The position numbers and the translations under genes are program-made. DNA of 64,000 nucleotides, taken from the NCBI GenBank assembly GCA_029215795.1, contig JARDYH010000003.1, positions 262,417,562-262,481,561 on the forward strand, given 5' to 3'. Positions within the stretch are counted from its first letter, which is position 1. Every line of letters starts with the position of its first letter. The notes beneath the pieces were generated by a model, which did not search any database, had not been told where the DNA came from, and saw only the letters and a list, made by a program, of their open reading frames with translations. This document shows positions 33,101-42,800 of the stretch, piece after piece. Source of the stretch: Anniella stebbinsi (taxonomy: Eukaryota > Chordata > Lepidosauria > Squamata > Anniellidae).

Positions 33101-34700
33101 CCATCTCTCTTTTCCTTTTCCTTTTTTATCAGTTACTTGTAAGTGCTCTACTGCACTCTCTCATTTATGAGAGAGGACACCTGCGTTCAACTGTCCGAGG
33201 AAAAAAAATGTGTGTGTTTCGGGTCGGAGGGATAGATCTCTTCTACAGACCCCAAGTTGCTTCTTCAAGTTACATGAAAAAAATCATTTACAGGCTAAGT
33301 AAGGTGATGTTGAAGAATTTCTTCAGTCATAATAAAACACTTGTATTAGAAGTTCTTCTAAATTAGTCCTTATCCATTAAATGGGGGAGGGGTTGCCACT
33401 GATTTCTATAGGTGTAGGATATTATCTTGATTCATTTTCATTGACCAGGGTCCAGTAAACTATTTCTCAAGTAGCAATTCCTAGGCTCTGTGGACAAATC
33501 GCTTTTTTGAATCTGAGAGGATCTTTAAGAGCAGCTTGTGATATGGGATGGGGGAGCTCTTCTCAAAGAAAAATATAAAAATTCCACTGGTTATGCCAAA
33601 TGTGGGCTTTTAGGATCTCAGCCATAAACTCCAATGAGTGCGGTCTTCAACTTCATGAAGTCAGATATAGAAATAAAGGCCATAAAGGTTAATCATGCTA
33701 ATTTTCCATTTAAGTTAAAAGGGAAAAGTGGCCAAAAGATCCACCAGCACTAAGGTACCAACACATTAGATACTTATATTGGTCGATGGAAAGGCCTGTA
33801 CCATTATTTCTCAGGCTTTTACCAGAAATAGGAATGTAAGAATGATATTATTCCAAAAGGGTACTGTTTTAACCCCCACTATTCTTCAAACGTATGCATT
33901 TTAAATTGGCAACACTAAATACATTTCAGACAAGTATCCAGTCAATACGTTTTCATGGAAAAGCTTTGCCAAAAAGCTTGTCACAACAGCGGAAATTTGA
34001 GCCCAAAACTACGCAAAGTTTCTGAGAAAATCCTCATGAAAACCACAAGGGCTAGAGTAGTGGATTTATTTATGAGTCTGCGGTTGGTAAGATACTTGTA
34101 GGTATATTGCAGGGGTTTTTTTCCAGATTCAGACATTGCAATAAGAGCTGATGTAATATATCCCATTTTGTGCATATAACTACAGTATAATAAAAAAAGG
34201 CATCACGTTTATTCAACAGCTTTGGAAAAGAAAAATGTTTCATTTCAACTTTAGAGAAATTTCATACCATTATAAAACTATATCTATAAAGATGCACCAC
34301 TGCATCTTCATGTAGTCTTCAATCACAGGCTGGAAGGGAACAATGTGGAACAGAGTTTAGTCTGTACTAATTTCTGTTACGATACATATGCAAGCATTCA
34401 GGACTAGCCCTTGTGAGAAGAACAAGCCTGACTTGGGGCTAGTTCAGATAGATTTATCATGGCAACTACATCAACTGATAGTCCAGCATGCTTGTGTGAA
34501 TGAGCCATCACAGATCTAGTATCAGAACAGAACTTCCATCACACCTGACGTTATCTCAAGTGCAATATTTTTCAATGAAGTTAGTTCTCACATTCAACTG
34601 AAACAAAGGATCTTGTGGCACCTTAAAGATGAACGAATGTATTACGGCATAAGCTTACATGCCGTAATAAATTTTGCTTTTGCTCCAACAGACTAACAGA

Positions 34701-36070
34701 TTGGGTTCAGACAGCACCATTACCCATGATGGGTTAATTAAGCCACAGTGGGTTATCATGTTGTCTGGTGGGAGAATATTTGATAACCCACAGTCTGCAG
34801 AGTGGGTTATCTAACCTATCATAGATTGTAGTGTGGTGGTCACCGTGGGTTATTTTGGCTGGTTACAGAGCTGCTGGGCAGGAGTAGTCAAAACAGCTGC
34901 TCTGCTCTTCACCAGCTTACTGCTTAAGTGACCAAACCAGCAGTGTAGCAAAGGCAAGGTATGAGGTTTGGTCCCCATCCTGCAAATCCGTAGGGTGTTA
35001 TAGGTATCTCCCACTTTTTAGTGCACCTGGAATTCTCTCCGCTTTCAGAGTTAGGTGCTGGGTTTCCATAGTGCATCAGGTGATTTTGACTCTGATCTGA
35101 CAAGGTCACACTGCACTCTACTCTGCTTTATTTTCCAATGGTTTGGGTGGAGTTCTCGCAGCCTACGTGAACATCATCCTGGGATCCTTGTTCTCTCACC
35201 CCTTTGTTTCCTGCTCTGTGGAAAGGGAAAGCATGGTGAGGGGAATGAGGTGTCCTCAGGAAAGAGCTTTCTGTCTGGAAACCTGAGTAGCCAGTTCACC
35301 CACCAACAACTTTGTTAACCCATTTTCCCTCTAAACGAATAGTGTAAGATTGCCTAAGAACTTCCCTGTAACTAGCCAAATGTCAATATATCTGTAAATC
35401 AATATATCTACACACTGAAATACCACACATGGTGATGTAATTGCACTTTGATATATCTATACAACCTAATATCTACACACTGAAATATCTACATGGTGAT
35501 ATATCCATCCACTGATATATCTATACAATGATGTAACGAAATTGCTCCGCTTCTTTGGAATTGTGATTCAATGCTAAATCGAAGTAATGACCCTCATCGG
35601 TTGTTTAGAAATGCTAAAATCCAGTAAATTGGAGAAGAGGATAGAGGCAGATAACAATGTAGTGAGTGAAGTAAATGTGCAGGGGTTTGATGATGGCTTG
35701 GGTGCCTCCAACTAGGAGAGGCTGTGTGTGGAGTTTGATCCCAATCCTGCAAACCCCCAAGGTTTTCTAGCCACTTCCCCCTTTTTGGTGCACTCAGGAT
35801 TTTCCCTCCTTGGTGAGTTATCACACAGGGGTTTGAAGCTGGCTCTGGTGCCTCCTAACTGGGTGAGGCTATTTGTCCCAATCCTGCGAACTTCCAGCAC
35901 TTCAGAGGTGAAACAGCACCACTGCTAGGGCAGGAGGACCGCAGCAGGGCAGGGAGTAGGGATGAGTCAAATTACACACAAAAGTGTGGCAGGGGATTGT
36001 GGGCTATTAATAAGCTACTGTGAGTAGTTTATTAACCTATTGTGGGCTATCATGACATCTGAATGTAGCT
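34701..36070. mobile_element. Interrupted DNA transposon with 'ggttcagacag' ends
   Basis: The left end GGTTCAGACAGCACCATTAC and the complement of the right end CATTCAGATGTCATGATAGC align as imperfect inverted repeats, and GGTTAATTA / GGTTAATAA follow in each. The middle (about 34930-35930) holds two diverged copies of a 'ctgcaaa...gtgcac' segment and a minisatellite that look like later insertions. Related ends are seen at 41966-42138. Confidence 0.45.
35385..35535. repeat. Degenerate minisatellite of 'atatctacacactgaaat' units
   Basis: Repeated ATATCTACACACTGAAAT and GATATATCTATACAA segments alternate over about 150 bp with substitutions and length changes. Confidence 0.7.
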
Positions 36071-36731
36071 ACAGACTAATTTTCCTTTTGGAAATTGTTA
36101 CCTTCAACTGAAGTACTGAAGTATCAAGCAATGTATAGTCAGTCCTCAGCGGGGCTACCACAAAAAGTGATGATTTAAACATGCACATATCATTCACAAC
36201 CATTGCAATGTATTTGAGTATCATGCCCAAGTACAAAACATCAAATGAAAAGTGGCCCTAAGGCAGCAATCCTAAGTACACTTTGTAGTAAGACAATCCT
36301 TCTGGAATTAATGCGTTTATATCTGAATAAATATGATCAGGAATATTATATTTCTATATATCCTGAATCACAGTAGATCCTGCATTGTATTACATCATTT
36401 TTCACATAGGGTATAGATAAGGAACAACAATATTCCTATCCACAGCATTACTTCAGAATAAAACTAATAAAACACATTGTTAGATCAGAGGCCATTTTTA
36501 TTAGTATTGTGTCTCAGAAGGTTAATAGACCTAACAGTTTGTAGCACATGATTTTTCTTTTCCGTAGCATAACTTAAGTTAAAGTTATAAAAAAAGAATC
36601 CCTACCTGCTTTGACACACATAAATTCTAAGTTAACATATGTCACTGTTTACGGTCGCAGGTAAATCCAAGTTATCTGTAACAAAGCACATAGAGAATGG
36701 CATGAGTGGAGATATTTAAATATTTTCTTGT

Positions 36732-36905
36732 ATTATTATTATTATTATTTATTACACTTATACTGCCCCATAGCCGAAGCTCTCTGGGCGGTTTACAAAA
36801 ATTAAAAAGATTGAGCATTAAAAAGACAATATACAAAATTTAAAACCATAAACATAAAACAGCTGTCATTAAAACACTTTAAAAACATTGTACACTTTCT
36901 AATTG
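36732..36905 (-). mobile_element. L2 LINE tail, reverse orientation
   Basis: (TTA)n followed by 'tactgccccatagccgaagc' and 'tctctgggcggtttacaaaa', the reverse complement of the tail at 3160-3215. Confidence 0.8.
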
Positions 36906-37124
36906 TACAGATAGTCAAAAGAGAGGAAATCCAGCTGATTAAACTTTTAAGATACTATGGTCCTAATCAGAGCTGAGCCAAAGTTCAACCTCAAGATCTG
37001 AAATGGTATAGCAAGACTACCCTGCCCCTTCTGGAGTCCTGCGGAAAGCTATAGTACATTTCCATTCAAGGTCTTGCATAAATGGAGATAGAAGTAGGGT
37101 TTGTAGAGGCTAGCCAGCTTATTT

Positions 37125-37530
37125 TATTTGGACCCTGCCTTTCTAACTGGAAAAATGGCACTCAAGGTTGCTCACAATCATAGATAAATAAAAATCGATT
37201 AGAACGATAGAAAATACATTAAAATCACAATACATAAAAAAAGAATAAAACCAGCACCCAACACAACAGCCTGCTTACACGCCAAAGGCTCACATAAAAT
37301 CATCTTTGCCTGCTGGTGGAAGGACAGCGGAAAAGGAGACAACCTAGCCTCCCTTGGCAGGAAGCAGACACTGAGAAGGCTCTCTCACATTGCCACCAAA
37401 CATGCCTCTGAAGGCAACAGCATTGAAAAAAGCCCTCCTTCAAAGATATTAAAACTTGGGCAGACTCATATGGAGAAGGCAGTCGTTTAAGTAGCCTGGT
37501 CCCAAGGTCTTTCTAGATCACCACTTCGGC
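37125..37530 (-). mobile_element. LINE-like reptilian repeat
   Basis: 'ggaccctgcctttctaactg', 'ggtggaaggacagcggaaaa' and 'agtagcctggtcccaaggtc' are phrases of a common interspersed repeat. It is related to the repeat at 22680-23235. Confidence 0.45.
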
Positions 37531-38876
37531 CCTTGCAGGTGCACACACAACATGCTCAGGCTGACTCGTTTCAGCCACAACACCTAGCTTTGGGAAAAAC
37601 AGTCAAGCCTAGTTTCCCCCGGGAGTGACAGTTCTTCCATAGTAGACAATAGCATTTGTTCTCAGAATAAACATGGCCAAGTTTCTCTCCAAAACCCTTG
37701 CAGCTGGCCAGGACGAGGATGGGTGGTGTGAAGTGCAGGGGTGGAAACGGTAGCTTCATTTCCGTAGGTTGGGTTGCAGCAATGAGGATGAAAACCAGCT
37801 CTTAATGCCTCTACCTCCCCTTTGCATTTACATGGGGCTCTTGGTACAACTTGCCAGACATTTCAGACTACAGCTCCCATCATGCTGGTTGGAGATGACA
37901 GGAATTGTAATTCAACATGTCTTGAGAGCATCAGGTTTGGGAAGGATATTTTAAGTTCTGAATTAGCTCTACGTTTTCACTACAAGGGCTCTGCCCTGGA
38001 AAATATGAGTTTGAGAATATGAAAACATTGAGATCTCACAAAACAAATTTTAAGGTGAAAAGTTAAATTTGGCTAAAACATTATTTTCCCAAACACTTCT
38101 GGATAAAACAATAAATAAATCCAATATAATAAATCTAAGCTTCACACACCATGTACACCGCCCAGAAATGAGAAAGGGATAAAAATGTAATTTTTAAAAT
38201 CCCACCCTTCCTCCAAAGTGTTCAGGATGGCATACAGATTTCCCCCCCACACACACTCCACCACACTGTATTTCCACAACAGTCTTGTAAGGTAGGCTAA
38301 GTAGAGAGATATTTGTTAACATAATTTCATTACTCGTCTCTTTCGATAGGTTGGTTTTCACCCTTACTGGGTTTGCTTTACCCAATCTTTTTTTAAAAAA
38401 AAAAACAAGATACCAGTTTTTGGTGCTTAGGGTGCCTGTTTAGACAGGCAAGAGTCCTGCAACCCTCAGCATTCCCCAGCCATTGCACCCTCAATAAGTC
38501 AGTATGTATTACGCACTTGCAGCTGCATGGCTCTATACAAAATTGCTTATTGTAATTATTGTTAATTTCAATGGCAATTATTAGTTGCTAGTTGTAATTA
38601 TTGTCAATTGTTTATTTTAATTACAATTTTAAGTGTTTTTTATTATTATTTATTGGGTTTGCCTCAAGAAGCCAGCGCTGCCCGGCAGCCCTACGGCAAC
38701 CTCAGGCCTTCCAAAAGCCCCCCACGGCCGCCCATTCTATCCTTTCTCTTGCCCATCCCCTCAAGAAACGACATGAGGGGCGGGCGGCTCCACCACCTCA
38801 GGATAAAAAAATTCGGGCCCTGTCCGAAGGCTTGGAAGCAATACATGTAGCTACTGCGCATGCTCCAGCGGGGCCG

Positions 38877-38886
38877 GCGCATGCGC
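38877..38886. promoter_or_regulatory. NRF1-like palindromic site
   Basis: GCGCATGCGC, a perfect palindrome matching the NRF1 core, with a half-conserved relative TGCGCATGCT at 38855-38864. Confidence 0.55.
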
Positions 38887-39037
38887 AGCACCTGAGCTCG
38901 AGTGCGCATACAAGGCCGTTACCAAGAGGCGAGCGCGGGGCAACGAATCCTGAGGAAAAGTTCCAGAATGACAAACGGCACTAGAGCAGAAGGGGAGCGA
39001 AGTTTCCCTTCGCCCCACACCACCTTCGACATCTTAC

Positions 39038-39200
39038 CTCGCTTCGTCTCCCCCGGCAAAACGCTCTTACGTACCCCGGATGTTGATGTCGTTGGGGAAA
39101 CTAGTGAGTTAGTGACGCTTCTGGATTTCAATTTGAATGTGAGGGAAAAACCATAGAGAAATTGTAAAGTTAGAGTGACACAATCTGTACTTCCGATTTA
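39038..39200 (-). other. ASB3: Putative non-coding first exon of ASB3
   Basis: On the minus strand a strong donor GAG|GTAAGA falls at 39038/39037 inside the CpG-rich region. ASB3 exon 2 (13984-14189) begins with 10 nt of leader, so a separate upstream non-coding exon must exist. No other comparable donor was noticed in a promoter-like context, though the search was by eye. The 5' limit given is arbitrary. If correct, ASB3 intron 1 is about 24.8 kb and contains CHAC2 in antisense. A transcript read would settle it. Confidence 0.4.
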
Positions 39201-39400
39201 ATAGAAAGACGCTATGGGCCAATGATCACGTCGCTCTAGGCCGGAGCACGTCTATGGTGAACAATATACTTGAAATGTCTATAAGGCCTCTGACGATGGG
39301 TGACTCTAAGGCTACTATCTCTATGGGGCTGTCAAGGCAAAGGATTGGGACAGGGCACCATAGAGATTTGGGAGTAGAGCGGTTCACTCCGTTCCTCCTG

Positions 39401-39478
39401 GTTTGGTTTGGTTTTTGTAAATACATCTTTATTTCGTTTTTACATATCTTACATGATTCATCTACCATTTTAACATCG
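39401..39478 (-). mobile_element. Short retrotransposed fragment with 15-bp target duplication
   Basis: ACTCCGTTCCTCCTG occurs at 39386-39400 and again, identically, at 39479-39493. The 78 bp between them, read on the minus strand, contain AATAAA and end in an A-rich tail (AAAAACCAAACCAAAC), the signature of LINE-driven insertion of a 3' end fragment. Confidence 0.75.
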
Positions 39479-39618
39479 ACTCCGTTCCTCCTGAGGATCC
39501 CAATAAATGCACACCGGAAAAAAACGGGCCTAGCCAGTGCCTTCTCCTTAACTCTATGCCCGCCCGCCCGCCCGCCAGCCATAGTAAGGAAGTGACGTTG
39601 GCTGCCCCTCCGGAAGTA

Positions 39619-39625
39619 GACGTGG
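39619..39625 (+). promoter_or_regulatory. UPRE-like GACGTGG element upstream of ERLEC1
   Basis: GACGTGG 71 bp before the start codon matches the core of unfolded-protein-response elements. ERLEC1 is known to be induced by ER stress. Short motif, inferred only. Confidence 0.35.
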
Positions 39626-39695
39626 CCGGCTTCTTTGGGCGTGAGGTGATTGGCGGTTGCGGGGCGCGTGTCGCCCGGCCGGGCTCCCACACAGG

Positions 39696-39875
39696 ATGAA
39701 GCGGCGAAAGCAGCAGCGGGGAGTCGCCTCAGCGGCGGCTCCCTTATGGCGCCTGCTGCTGGTATGGGGGCTCCTGGAAGCGAAGACGGCGGCCGGAGGA
39801 GGCGGCCGGTCGCTGCCTCAGTTCAGCGACGACGTCCCTTTCCGAGTCAACTGGCCGGGCAGCGAGTTCAGCCTG
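39696..39875 (+). CDS. ERLEC1: ERLEC1 exon 1
   Basis: 60 codons: signal peptide, glycine-rich cleavage region, then [24 protein letters not shown] at 39696 has A at -3. The conserved carboxy half ([11 protein letters not shown]) matches human; the first 33 residues do not, as usual for signal peptides. Donor GTGGGT. Confidence 0.95.
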
Positions 39876-42800
39876 GTGGGTGGCTGGTGGGAGCGAGCGG
39901 GGCCGTTGAGCGAGGCGGAGGAGGATCTGCTGAGGGGAGAGGGAGACGGGCTGAAGGGCTTAGAGGCCGTTTTTTAAAAAATGGGTTGGGGGGTTAGTCA
40001 AAAGCATTGGGGACCCCTCTCTCAGGATACCGGGAACCCCATGGGGTCGTCCCATGAGGCTGATGGGCGGGAGATTCAAGACGGATGAAAGAAAGTGTTT
40101 CTTCTTCCTTTTAATTCCCTACCACAAGATGTGGCGATGTCCACCAATTTGGATGGCTTTAAAAGGAGGGGGGGTAAATAAATTCCTGGAGGAGGAGGAG
40201 GAGGCTATCAATGGCTACAGGTCCTGAGGGCTATACGCTACTTCCGATATCAGAGACAGTTTGCTGGGGAACATGGGCTGGAAGGTGCTGTTGCACCATG
40301 TCCTGCTGGCGGGTTCCCCGTCCACAGTTGGTTGGCCACTGTGCGAACAGGACGTTGGACTGCAGGAGTCCTTGGTCCGATCCAGCACCGCTGTTCGTAT
40401 GTTCTTAGGGGATGCCACGAATTCGTGAGCAGGCTTTTGTGTTCTGGTCTTCAGGCTGGAGAAGAGTCCTGCTGATTTGTGAATTTTTTCCATTGGTGCT
40501 AATAAAACGTATTGTTGGTTGGAGGAGGCATAAACGTTGAGCGAGGCAGAGAAGGATGAGGGGAGCCTAGTGAGAGTAGAGGAAGGGATGGGTGGAGACA
40601 GACTGAGGGGCTTAGAGGCCATTAAAAAAAATGGGTTGGGGGCTTTTGGGTTTATTTTCCTAGTGGTCCAACATGGCTACCTATGTTTTTTAAAGGGAGA
40701 TAGTAGATCTGTAGCTGTGATGCCTAAAATAGAGTGTTCTGAGTTATTATATGCCTGAGTGTGTCATGCTGCAAAGACAAACGGAAGGGGAAGACAGCCA
40801 TCTTCATGCTCTTCTTGTGACTTTCCCAGAAGCATCTGGTTTGCCAGTATTAGAAACAGGATAGTGAACAGCAGGGTTGCTGTTATGACAAGAGGCTTCC
40901 ATCACTTAGACCAGGTACATCAGCTTTCCCCAGCCTGGTGCTCTATGGTTTTTTTTTTTTTTACTTTAATTCCTATTAGCTCCAGACATCAACACCAATG
41001 GTCAGGAATGCTGGGAATTGTAGTCCAAAACATCTGGAGGGCACCAGGTTGAAGAAAGCTGGGGTAGACAGTGCTTATTACTCAGTATCTAGCATACAGG
41101 TATATGCTACCTCAAAGCATGGAGGTTCTGTTTAACTATCTGGGCTATGAACATTGGCTTGCAGAAGGTAGATTATGGTCTACTGGTGCTGTTCATGGCC
41201 AGTCTCTGTCAACAGGTAGTTGTGTTTTTTTATCAACATTGCTCAGCTAGAATTTAAACTTAGGATGGCTTAACAAAACCAACTATGTTGTAAAAAGTCT
41301 TGAGTATGTGTATCCACTCATGCTTAAAACACATCAATGAACCACGAGGATCTTACGAAGAAAGAAATGTTGAGAACCAACAATTTAAATCTGCTCGCAC
41401 CTGACCAATAACTGCCATTCTTAAAATGCACAGGGAATGTATTAATCCCACAGTCACAATTGTTTTGAGCAACAAGCAGCCCTTTTGCAAAGGAATGTCC
41501 GGGGGAGGGGGAGTTAAAAATATCTTTGGCAAGAATGGCCCTAGTATGAGCATGGAGGAAAAATTAATCCATGCATTGTATAGAATGGAGTATGTTAAAA
41601 AGTGGGTTTATTTATTTAAAGTATTTTTATTCCACTCCTCAACCAAAAAAAAAAAAAAAAAGGTTCCCAAAGCAGCTTAAAAACAATCAGCAAAAAAGAC
41701 AGCCCCTGTCCACAGGCTTACAGGTAAGTCCCTGATCAAGAGGATATTTGCCTTTATCCTTTTGATTTTGACAGGGTTTAAATTAATTGCAAGTAACTTC
41801 TCCCGTTGATTTTGATGTGATTTCAGTATATGATTGTAGGATCATAGTTATTCACTTTAATCTCTTTATTCAGTTTTTTTATAGCTAAAGAAAGGTTTTT
41901 TGTGTTTTGCTAAATCAGCCTTTCATATAAGTACAACATTTTTAAAGACCGAAAAAACATAATTAGGCTGCATTCAGATGATCACAGTGGGGGAAGCAGC
42001 CATCATGCACCGGGTTCGATGACATGCCAACCTGTGCTGCAATGCAGGGAATAATGAAAATGGCAGTCGCAAGCAGGGGGGGCACAGGGAGCAGCCATGA
42101 TGGTTGCTTCTCCAGCTGCAATCGTCCGAACCCAGTCAGAGTCTGGTTCATGCAGCTAGTTTAGCAGTGTGTCACCAAGCAACTAGCACATTCATTCTGA
42201 CAAACTTCTTGAGGGGGTTGTTAAATTGCAAGGCTGTACTAACCCAGAAACAATAATCCAAAGTAGCCATGTTGACTGTGAGAAAAATTCCATGTTAGTA
42301 TCATACCTGTATTTAGGCCAAACAAAACATCACAAAAAGTGTGAAAACTTTCAAGTTCTCTTCATCAGACAAGATACTACAAACAGCAGGTTTGACAGGA
42401 AAATTAAGGGGGTTCAGGGAACTTACCTGGTGGTTCAGTTACAGTTTCTGCGTGTTCAGAGTCCCAAGATGAAGTGAGGGAGGAGGGTAGTTGTTATTCG
42501 AGCAGGCATGCCACCTAAAACAACTTTTACAAGACAATTGCTCTTGTGAACAGCAACATCTGAGGATGAGGCTTGCAAAAGATCGCTTCTTTTCTGTGAT
42601 TTATCAAAACTGTATCTTGTGACTCTTCTAATCATAGAGAAAAGAGGCAACTTTCTGTGAGTTGCATTCCTGAACATTATATTGTTAAGCCGGCAGCAGT
42701 GATATTTGTACCAGCTTCAGGAATGGGCTCAATACTTTGAAAATATTATTTGCGGTAATGAGTCAGCAGGCCCACATTACCCTATCTAACACTATTGTTT

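Larger units (their letters stand above)
30155..38600. other. CHAC2 3' flank / proposed ASB3 intron 1, no coding exon
   Basis: Presumably the CHAC2 3' untranslated region, then 8 kb with no recognisable coding exon. Repeats present: the 'aataagtcccatgaaagtaa' MITE near 30680-30730, an element interrupted by duplicated sequence at 34701-36070, a degenerate minisatellite at 35385-35535, reverse L2 tails at 36732-36905, a LINE-like repeat at about 37125-37530, and a MIR-like fragment at about 38200-38320. An AATAAA at 33331-33336 is the first clear polyadenylation hexamer that I noticed. Confidence 0.5.
38640..39695. promoter_or_regulatory. CpG-rich shared ASB3/ERLEC1 promoter region
   Basis: GC and CpG content rise abruptly at 38640 and persist to ERLEC1 exon 1. 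Elements visible: two NRF1-like sites at 38855-38864 and 38877-38886, an inverted CCAAT (ATTGG) at 39649-39653, a CCAAT at about 39215-39219, an ETS-type CCGGAAGT at 39610-39617, TGACGT at about 39592-39597, and GACGTGG at 39619-39625, which fits the core bound by XBP1/ATF6-type factors. ERLEC1 starts at its right edge on plus, and a good splice donor on minus at 39038 suggests the ASB3 first exon at its left, making the promoter bidirectional. Confidence 0.6.

Noticed and set aside
35385..35535. CRISPR-like array
   Set aside because: The units are contiguous, degenerate and lack unique spacers, in a vertebrate genome. It is a minisatellite.
39226..39690. 154-codon minus-strand frame in the ERLEC1 promoter
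   Set aside because: It lies in CpG-rich promoter sequence and runs through the 78-bp retrotransposed insert, so it is a by-product of base composition.
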